This document shows, piece by piece, positions 32,137-38,550 of a stretch of 64,000 bases of DNA. A program made the translations under genes and the position numbers. Location: the NCBI RefSeq assembly GCF_943193085.1, contig NZ_CALPCU010000002.1:86695-150694 (forward strand), written 5' to 3'. Under the pieces are notes generated by a model. It saw only the letters and a program-made list of their open reading frames with translations, searched no databases and was not told the DNA's origin. The stretch's first letter is position 1. Every line of letters starts with the position of its first letter. This DNA comes from Vermiculatibacterium agrestimuris. Its GTDB lineage: Bacteria > Bacillota > Clostridia > Oscillospirales > Oscillospiraceae.

Positions 32137-34068
32137 TTATTGATTCGGCTCCGTCCTGGTCATCTCCCCGGCCACCACGCCGTCGCCATAGATAATATCG
32201 TAAACCAGACTGCGGTACCGCTCCACCACCGCCCTGTCCTCCTCCGGGGGCTCTTTGTAGGGTACGCCCTCGTCGTCGATATAGAGCCGGGTGCGGTAGA
32301 GGAGCATGGTGTCCAGGCTCTGATCCACCCATTGGAAGTACAGGGGCTTGGGCACCTCGGCCCAGTCCAGAATGTGGCTTCCCAGCGCGCTGGGGCCTGT
32401 CATGTCGGGCACCTCCAGCTGCGCTCCATAGTTGTTCCACACCAGGAACGGGGTGGTGTGCATCCGCTTCATGACCTGGGCGTCCCACTGGAGGGTATCC
32501 ACTGTGGGCACATACTCCAGCAGGGAGTAGATGGTGTTGTTGTCGTCCACATAGAGCCCCGGCAGATGATCGCCCCAAAAGATCACCAGCACCGGCTCCT
32601 CCTGGGTCTCAAAGTACTGGATGAGGGCCCCCAGGGCCTCGTCGGCGGCATGGATGCCGTAGACCAGGGCGTCCACTGTGCCCAGTACGCTTTCGCTGAG
32701 CTTGTCGCTGCTGGGCTCCAGCCCGGAGCTCTGGGGGAACTTGCCGCCATAATAGGGCTGGTGGTTTTCCATGGTCAGGCCGTAGAGGAACAGGGGCTTG
32801 CCCTCCTCCTTCTCCTCAAAGGCCCGGATCATGGCCTTGGTCAGCTCCATATCCTTCAGGTAGGGCCCGTCCCACTGCGCATCCTCAGGGAAGTCGTCTT
32901 CAAAGGTCATCTTGTCAAAGCCCACGGCGGGCAGATTGTCCGAGCGGTTATAGAGCCGGGTGGTGTAGTTGTGGATGAACTCGGTGTCATAGCCCGCGGC
33001 CTTAAACGCCTTGACGATGGAGGGCAGGCGGTCGTAGACCCCCTCGGTGCCCCGCAGGTTGGTCAAGTCCTCTCCCTCCCGCAAAAAGGCCATGGGGATG
33101 CCGGTAAAGACCTCCATCTCCACGCTGCCGGTGCCGCCGGCATAGGTGTTGGAGTAAAATTCCCCGCTAGGCCACTTGGAGGCAAGGTCGTGGTAATAGG
33201 GCACCGGATCGGCTGCGAACTCCACCCCCGGCAGCACCACCGTGGGGTCGCAAAAGCTCTCCGACATCATCAGGATCACATTGGGCACTACCGGCTCCGG
33301 GGTCTCGGTGGGCTCCGGGGCGGCGGCCTCCGAAGGCTGGGGGGAGGGGGACTGGCCCATCTCCTCCAGGAGCTTGTCCAGTTCTTCTTTGTTGTAATCG
33401 TCCTTCCGGAAGGCCCGGTTCAAAACGGCACTGTACATGCCCCCCAGAAGCCCCAGCCGTTCATTGCGCTCCGCCTGGGACTCCCCCTTGGGGCCCAGGT
33501 AGAACAGTGCAGGCAGGAACATCACCGCCGCCAGGAGCACCGCCGTGACCCCAATGACCTTTCTCCGCAGCGACCACCGGGGGGTGAGCTCCTTGGGCCG
33601 CCAGCCGATCTTCCCGGCGGCCAGGATGCCCAGCACCGCCAGGAGCAGTCCCACCCAGACGCCCATGCCGATCCTGAACTGGGGAGTGACAAAACCGGCC
33701 ACCGCATCCGCCTCTCCCACCAGGGCGAAATCGCTCAGCGTCAGAGGGGCGCCGTTAAGGCTTTCCTTCATCCGGTTCACCACCGCAAGGGTCACCGACG
33801 GGATGGCCAGGATGAGAAAGGCGCTCCAGATCTTCCAGATGAGCGCCAGAATGATGATCATGGCGCACAAAAGGGCCAGGTAGCACAAAAACCCCGCCCC
33901 CAGATGGCCGAACAGCCAGCCCACGGCCTTGAAAAGGGAGGCGAAAGTGATGGTCTGCACGCACAGCAGAATGGCCAGGGGGCCCAGAAACAAGGTGGTC
34001 AGCCAGACCCATGGATTATATTTTCTCTGCTCCAGCCGCTTGCCGCCGGCCTGCCGTTTGTTCTCCAT
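32137..34068 (-). CDS. LTA synthase-like membrane sulfatase/phosphoglycerol transferase
   Basis: Proteins of this class transfer glycerol- or ribitol-phosphate-type groups onto lipid-anchored polymers at the outer face. The 643-residue protein has about five N-terminal membrane helices (to about 190), a Pro/Glu-rich spacer (about 235-260) and an alkaline-phosphatase-fold domain. The domain starts at PNVILMMSESFCDP (metal ligands) and has NTYAGGTGSVEMEVFTG, whose Thr is the expected nucleophile, YGLTMENHQPYYG, and FWGDHLPGLY near the end. It is the last gene of a dlt-type operon, which suggests it makes or modifies the polymer that the operon D-alanylates (inference). Confidence 0.88.
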   Translation of the reverse strand: MENKRQAGGKRLEQRKYNPWVWLTTLFLGPLAILLCVQTITFASLFKAVGWLFGHLGAGFLCYLALLCAMIIILALIWKIWSAFLILAIPSVTLAVVNRMKESLNGAPLTLSDFALVGEADAVAGFVTPQFRIGMGVWVGLLLAVLGILAAGKIGWRPKELTPRWSLRRKVIGVTAVLLAAVMFLPALFYLGPKGESQAERNERLGLLGGMYSAVLNRAFRKDDYNKEELDKLLEEMGQSPSPQPSEAAAPEPTETPEPVVPNVILMMSESFCDPTVVLPGVEFAADPVPYYHDLASKWPSGEFYSNTYAGGTGSVEMEVFTGIPMAFLREGEDLTNLRGTEGVYDRLPSIVKAFKAAGYDTEFIHNYTTRLYNRSDNLPAVGFDKMTFEDDFPEDAQWDGPYLKDMELTKAMIRAFEEKEEGKPLFLYGLTMENHQPYYGGKFPQSSGLEPSSDKLSESVLGTVDALVYGIHAADEALGALIQYFETQEEPVLVIFWGDHLPGLYVDDNNTIYSLLEYVPTVDTLQWDAQVMKRMHTTPFLVWNNYGAQLEVPDMTGPSALGSHILDWAEVPKPLYFQWVDQSLDTMLLYRTRLYIDDEGVPYKEPPEEDRAVVERYRSLVYDIIYGDGVVAGEMTRTEPNQ

Positions 34069-34098
34069 CCCGCTCCCCCTTTCTCTCTTTTTCAGGTC

Positions 34099-34242
34099 TT
34101 AAAAGCCCTCGTAGATAAACTCTCCGTGGCCGGTGAAGAACACCGCCACAGCGCAGAGCATGGCCAGATAGACCACAGCGGCGGCCATTTGCCCCGGAAG
34201 AGTCAGGCTCAGCCGGTGCAGCCGCTTTATGAGTTCAGCCAT
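34099..34242 (-). CDS. dltX: DltX-like microprotein
   Basis: DltX is a tiny membrane protein needed for D-alanylation of teichoic acids. The 47-residue product has an N-terminal basic helix (MAELIKRLHRLSLTL), one membrane helix (AAAVVYLAMLCAVAVFF) and the C-terminal GHGEFIYEGF, which closely matches the family's conserved FIYxxF end. GGAGGTGAT stands seven bases before ATG 34242. The start overlaps the end of the DltD-like gene by 16 bases. In most Firmicutes dltX precedes dltA; here it is next to last. Confidence 0.85.
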   Translation of the reverse strand: MAELIKRLHRLSLTLPGQMAAAVVYLAMLCAVAVFFTGHGEFIYEGF

Positions 34243-35123
34243 GGATCCATCACCTCCGTAAATACGAACGCTCCATACTCCATATTCAGGTGTCCCACAT
34301 CGTGGAAGCAGTCCAGCGCCAGGCCCTGCTCCATGTCCAGCACCTGGACGCCCGCCCGCTCCATGATCTGGTCTGCCGCCTGCCGCACCTTGGCGGGGCC
34401 CTCCGGCATGGGCACCGACGGGTTCCAGGGCAGCCACACCGCCCGCAGACGGATCCCCCTCTCATCGCAGAGGGAGATGACCTCCTCCAGGGCCTCCAGG
34501 TTCTCCTGGTAGTGCTCCAGCCCCAGGCCCCAGTACAGCTCCCGGTGGGTGGCCACCTTCTCGGCCATGGCCTGCTCGTCCAGAACGCCGGAGTACATGA
34601 ACTTGTAGTACTCCTCATACCGGGGCAGCTCCAAAGCGCCGCCGGCCTGGAAGCTCTCCCAGGCGCTCCGGCCCAGGGCCTGGAGCCGGTCACGCTGAAA
34701 GTAGAGGTAGGGCTCTAAAACGCCCCGGTGCCAGGGGTAGGTGGGGTTGGTGTCCATTCCGTCATAGAAGACGAAGTAGTTCAGCCCCAGCACAATGTCC
34801 TGCGTGACGGTGATATCCCCCCGCTTGAGCATATCCCGCAGGTCGGTCATCACCCCGTAATCAATGCCGAAGTTGGCATACCCGGAATCGGAGGCCCACT
34901 CCACATAGGAGGAGATGACCACGGAGTTGCCGTAGAAGATCCTGTCGTAGACCTCCTGCCCTTCGTGAAACAGGATGGTCTTTTCAAAATCGTTGTGATT
35001 GAAAAGGTCGCTTCTCTCAATGACCTTGCTCCGGGTCAGGGCGGCGTCCAGGCCCGCCGCAAGCAGGCACAGGGTGAGCAAAAAGGCCCCGCCCCGGCGG
35101 AAAAACGTCCCTATCTTCTTCAT
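34227..35123 (-). CDS. dltD: DltD-like extracytoplasmic hydrolase
   Basis: DltD is a membrane-anchored SGNH/GDSL-fold enzyme acting at the outer face in D-alanine transfer to teichoic acid. The 298-residue protein has one N-terminal membrane anchor (about 10-28), the nucleophile block DRIFYGNSVVISSYVEW (GNS), a central helical part, and the catalytic dyad region DCFHDVGHLNMEYG (DxxH) near the end. It is shorter than classical DltD (about 400). ATG 35123 is chosen over GTG 35132 because AAGGAGGT lies seven bases upstream. It sits between dltB and dltX. Confidence 0.8.
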   Translation of the reverse strand: MKKIGTFFRRGGAFLLTLCLLAAGLDAALTRSKVIERSDLFNHNDFEKTILFHEGQEVYDRIFYGNSVVISSYVEWASDSGYANFGIDYGVMTDLRDMLKRGDITVTQDIVLGLNYFVFYDGMDTNPTYPWHRGVLEPYLYFQRDRLQALGRSAWESFQAGGALELPRYEEYYKFMYSGVLDEQAMAEKVATHRELYWGLGLEHYQENLEALEEVISLCDERGIRLRAVWLPWNPSVPMPEGPAKVRQAADQIMERAGVQVLDMEQGLALDCFHDVGHLNMEYGAFVFTEVMDPWLNS

Positions 35124-35136
35124 CCGCCCCACCTCC

Positions 35137-36273
35137 TTACAGCGTCAGGAAGCCCCGGAGGACTGCCGGGACTGTCTCGGCGGGCAGCGTAAACACCAGG
35201 GTATTAAGGCCAAAGAGGAAGTTGACCAGCACACACCGGAAAAAAAGCACGCTCTTTTTCGTCTTTTTTCGGCTTACGGTGGTGAGCCCCAGCAGGTTCT
35301 CAAGGGCCAGCAGGGCTCCATTATAGCACCCCGCCAGCAGATAGGGAAGATTGAAGCCGTGCCACAGGGCCATGACCACCATGGTCGAAAAGGCGATGGC
35401 GGCCGAGACTTTCCGGCTCAGCTTCTTCTTTGCCACCACCACATAGATGTGCTCCCGGATCCAGTCTGAAAGGGTGGCGTGCCAGCTGCGCCAGAACTGG
35501 GTAAAGCTGGGGGCGAGCAGAGGCTTTTTGAAGTTTTCCGGGGTGTCCAGTCCCCCCAGCCGCCCCAGAGCGATGGCCACGTCGCTGTACCCGGACAAGT
35601 CCAGCCACAGGATCAGCCAGCTCACCGCCACGATGAGAAGGCACAGGGGAAGGCGCAGGGTCTGTCCTGTCAGGAAGGTCATGGCCTCCACCGCCAGGCG
35701 GCACAGCACCACCTTCTTGAAAAGGCCCCGAATGATCCGCTTGACGTCCGCCGTCAGCTCCGCCACATCCAGCGTCAGGGGCTTTTCGCCGGCGCGCAGA
35801 TAATCCCGGTAGCGGAACAGGGGCCCGGCGGTAAAGACAGGCAGATAAAAAAGATAGCCGAAGTAGGCCGCCGGCTTTACCCCCTCGCCGCCATAATAGA
35901 CATAGTAAAACACATCTATGACCTTCAGCATCTGGAAGGTCAGCCCCACCGTCTCAAAGGGCAGCTTCAGCTCCAGCCCCAGGGCGGGGGCCCGGCTGAG
36001 AAGGAAGGGCAGGATGGCCAAAAGGCAAAAAAAGGGAAAGCAGGGCTTTTTCCCCTGGGACATCCTCTCCAGAACCATCGCCAAAGCCAATCCCGCCAAC
36101 GCGTAGAGGGCGCTGAACAGAGCCAGGGACGGGCTGATCCAGGCGATGACCGCCAGGGAGGCCAGGGGGGAAATGACCGCTATGGCCCGGGCCGGCAGCG
36201 CTTTCCGTAAAAGACCCAGAGCCAGGGAAAAGGCGATAACGGCCAGCAGTGTGTCAGTTTGCAGAAACCACAT
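35137..36273 (-). CDS. dltB: DltB-like MBOAT acyltransferase
   Basis: DltB passes D-alanine from the carrier protein across the membrane. The 378-residue polytopic protein is an MBOAT enzyme: FYLPVFTAGPLFRYRDYL, LWLDLSGYSDVAIALGRL, FWRSWHATLSDWIREHIYV and the catalytic His in VMALWHGFNLPYLLAGCYNG. Length matches the family. It overlaps the end of the GNAT gene by 20 bases and its own stop contributes to the dltD ribosome site (TAAGGAGGT), so all are tightly coupled. A different acyl group is possible in principle. Confidence 0.9.
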   Translation of the reverse strand: MWFLQTDTLLAVIAFSLALGLLRKALPARAIAVISPLASLAVIAWISPSLALFSALYALAGLALAMVLERMSQGKKPCFPFFCLLAILPFLLSRAPALGLELKLPFETVGLTFQMLKVIDVFYYVYYGGEGVKPAAYFGYLFYLPVFTAGPLFRYRDYLRAGEKPLTLDVAELTADVKRIIRGLFKKVVLCRLAVEAMTFLTGQTLRLPLCLLIVAVSWLILWLDLSGYSDVAIALGRLGGLDTPENFKKPLLAPSFTQFWRSWHATLSDWIREHIYVVVAKKKLSRKVSAAIAFSTMVVMALWHGFNLPYLLAGCYNGALLALENLLGLTTVSRKKTKKSVLFFRCVLVNFLFGLNTLVFTLPAETVPAVLRGFLTL

Positions 36274-36757
36274 GGCCCTCTTCCTTCCCCGGCAAAGTCT
36301 TGGCTCTGGTGACGCTCACGGGGGCGTATCCCCGCCGCGCCCAAAATTCGGCGCCCAGCTCATTGCCCCAGACCACCTGGCACTCCGCCACCGGGGCTCC
36401 GGCCTGGGCCATCCACGCCTCCGCCCTGTCCAGCAGCCCGGAGGCAAGGCCCTTGCCCCGGGCCGATGGGATCAGATAGAGGTCGTGGATCAGTCCTATG
36501 ACGCCGCTTCCCTGATAGGACAGCTTCCGATCCATCCGCGCCACCCCGGCGCAGAGGAAGCCCACCAGCTCCCCCTCCTCCTCGGCCACCGCCAAGAAGC
36601 ACAGCTTGGAGCGGGCCATGGTCTTCACCATGGCCTCCAGCCCCTCCCTGTCCAGGTCGAAGGGCAGTCCCTGCTCCTTCAGCCCGGCATAGAGGGCCTC
36701 ATAGAGCTTCAGCAGGGCGGGCATATCCTCCGCCCCGGCCACCCGGATCCGTGCCAT
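36254..36757 (-). CDS. GNAT-family N-acetyltransferase inside the dlt-type operon
   Basis: The 167-residue protein has the GNAT acetyl-CoA-binding motif A (LYLIPSARGKGLASGLLDRA), a preceding beta strand (IHDLYL) and motif B region (QVVWGNELGAEFWARRGYAP). GNATs acylate amines of small molecules, peptides or antibiotics. Its gene begins one base after the dltC stop and overlaps dltB, so it belongs to the operon, whereas standard dlt operons lack it. It might acetylate a precursor or tune D-alanine supply, but nothing in the sequence names the substrate. Confidence 0.85.
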   Translation of the reverse strand: MARIRVAGAEDMPALLKLYEALYAGLKEQGLPFDLDREGLEAMVKTMARSKLCFLAVAEEEGELVGFLCAGVARMDRKLSYQGSGVIGLIHDLYLIPSARGKGLASGLLDRAEAWMAQAGAPVAECQVVWGNELGAEFWARRGYAPVSVTRAKTLPGKEEGHVVSAN

Positions 36758-36758
36758 A

Positions 36759-37001
36759 TTACACCTTGGCGGCCACCACAGCGGCGATCTCCTCCACCGT
36801 GTTCATGGGGTAGAGGGTCAAATCCCGCTGGGTGATCTCGATGTGCCAGTGCTCTTCGGCAAAGTCCACGATCTCAATGGCCCCCAGAGAATCCACGAAG
36901 CCGGAATCGAAGAGGTGGACGTCGGGGGTAAAATCGGGGTCGTCCCCGATCTCAAACCGCTCCTTGATAAAGTCATAGATGGCCTGCTGGATGTCGTTCA
37001 T
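36759..37001 (-). CDS. dltC: D-alanyl carrier protein-like acyl carrier
   Basis: DltC carries D-alanine as a thioester on a phosphopantetheine arm. The 80-residue acidic helical protein has the attachment serine in DSGFVDSLGAIEIVDFAEEH and the right length. Start ATG 37001 (MNDIQQAIYDFIKER) follows GGAAGG; the open frame further upstream is inside dltA. It lies immediately after the ligase gene, as in dlt operons. The serine context GFVDSLG also occurs in other minor carriers, so the identity rests mainly on context. Confidence 0.85.
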   Translation of the reverse strand: MNDIQQAIYDFIKERFEIGDDPDFTPDVHLFDSGFVDSLGAIEIVDFAEEHWHIEITQRDLTLYPMNTVEEIAAVVAAKV

Positions 37002-37015
37002 GCCGATCCTTCCTT

Positions 37016-38533
37016 TCAAAGGGTGCTTTTCAGCTTCACCCGGTCTATTTTCCCGTTGGGGGTCTGGGGCAGGGCCTCCATGCACACCAGCCGGCCGGGA
37101 AGCATATAGGCCGGCAGACATTTGCGCAGCTCCAGGTTCACCTTCCGCAGAACCAGGGCCTCCCTGGTCTGGAGAAAGAGGACGATCTCCTGCTTCTCAG
37201 CGTCGAAGAGAACGCAGCCGTTCTCCACCCCGGGCAGGGTCTTGCAGGCGGTCTCGATCTCCCCCAGCTCGATGCGGTTGCCCCGGAGCTTGATCTGGGA
37301 GTCCTTCCGGCCCACGAACATGAGAAGTCCGTCCTCCGCGACGTAGGCCAAGTCGCCGGTGCGGTACATCCGCTGGTCATAGTCGGCGCACAGGGGATTC
37401 TGGACGAAGGCGGCCCTTGTCAGCTCCGGGGCGTTCCAGTAGCCCAGGGCCAGGCCGCTGCCCAGGATGCACAGCTCCCCGATCTCTCCCACGGCCGCCT
37501 CCTGCCCCTCCTCGGTGAGCACCACCGCCCCCATATTCCGGCAGGGAAGTCCGATGGGGAGGGGATCGGCGTCGGCAAAGGGCCTGTCCACCACGTAGCA
37601 GGTACACACGTCGGTGATCTCGGTGGGGCCGTAGAGATTGGCATAGAGGGCCTTGGGGTGGCACCTGCGCCAGATGTTCAGCTGCCGGTTGGGCATGGCC
37701 TCACCGCAGAAGAGGATCTTGTCCAGCCCGGGCATGGCCCTCTCCGCCAAAATGCCGGAGTTGGCCACCGAGATCATCACCGTGGGCACCCAGAAGATAG
37801 CGTTGATGCCCTCTGCCTCAATAAACTCCGGCAGCTTGGCCGGGAAGCGGAAGAGCACCTCCGGGATAATGACCATCTCCGCGCCGGTGTACATCATGGT
37901 GTAGATATCCAGGGTGGAATTGTCAAAATAGAAGGCCGACTGGTTGCCCAGCACGGTCTTCTCGTCAAAACGGAAGGTCTCCTGAAGCCACCGGGCATAG
38001 TCCAGGATCCCCCGGTGGGGGATGGTGACCCCCTTGGGGGTGCCGGTGGAGCCGGAGGTGTACATGATGTAGATGGGATCCACGTCCATGACCCGCTCCA
38101 GCCGGGTCATGGCCCCCACGTCATCCGGGGGGCAGGCGCGCAAGTCCTGGGAGAGGTGGACTGTGAAGCCAGTCAGTTCCAGCCCCTCCAGGTTTCCCGC
38201 CAGCTCAGGGCAGGTGATGATATACCCCTGGCGCAGACTCTTCAAAATGCTCTGGAGCCGCAGCATGGGAATGTCCGCCGCCACAGGGACGTAGGGCTGC
38301 GCGGCATACATGGCCCCGGCAAAGCAGGCCACGGCGTCGGCGCTCTTGGGCAGGTACACCACCACAGGCAGCAGCCCCTTCCTCTCCCCCCGGGCCTGGG
38401 TAAGGCCGGCGGCGATGGAGAGGGCCCTCGTCCTCAGCCCACAGAAGGTCAGCTTCTCCCACTCGTCCCGGACGGCGGTCTTGTCCCCCAGCCGGGCCGC
38501 GGTACGCTCCAGCATCATCACAGCGGAATTCAT
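37016..38533 (-). CDS. dltA: DltA-like amino-acid adenylation ligase
   Basis: DltA activates D-alanine as the adenylate and loads it on the carrier DltC. The 505-residue ANL enzyme has core motifs in order: YIMYTSGSTGTPKGVTIPH (P-loop), FYFDNSTLDIY, ILFCGEAMPNRQ with the Cys that lines the D-Ala pocket in known DltA, YGPTEITDVCTCY, YRTGDLAY, RKDSQIKLRGNRIELGEIE and a C-terminal NGKIDR lysine. Length equals DltA. It starts 17 bases after the FG-GAP gene. Some divergence leaves room for another small amino acid. Confidence 0.88.
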   Translation of the reverse strand: MNSAVMMLERTAARLGDKTAVRDEWEKLTFCGLRTRALSIAAGLTQARGERKGLLPVVVYLPKSADAVACFAGAMYAAQPYVPVAADIPMLRLQSILKSLRQGYIITCPELAGNLEGLELTGFTVHLSQDLRACPPDDVGAMTRLERVMDVDPIYIMYTSGSTGTPKGVTIPHRGILDYARWLQETFRFDEKTVLGNQSAFYFDNSTLDIYTMMYTGAEMVIIPEVLFRFPAKLPEFIEAEGINAIFWVPTVMISVANSGILAERAMPGLDKILFCGEAMPNRQLNIWRRCHPKALYANLYGPTEITDVCTCYVVDRPFADADPLPIGLPCRNMGAVVLTEEGQEAAVGEIGELCILGSGLALGYWNAPELTRAAFVQNPLCADYDQRMYRTGDLAYVAEDGLLMFVGRKDSQIKLRGNRIELGEIETACKTLPGVENGCVLFDAEKQEIVLFLQTREALVLRKVNLELRKCLPAYMLPGRLVCMEALPQTPNGKIDRVKLKSTL

Positions 38534-38550
38534 CCTGCTCTCCCCCTTTT

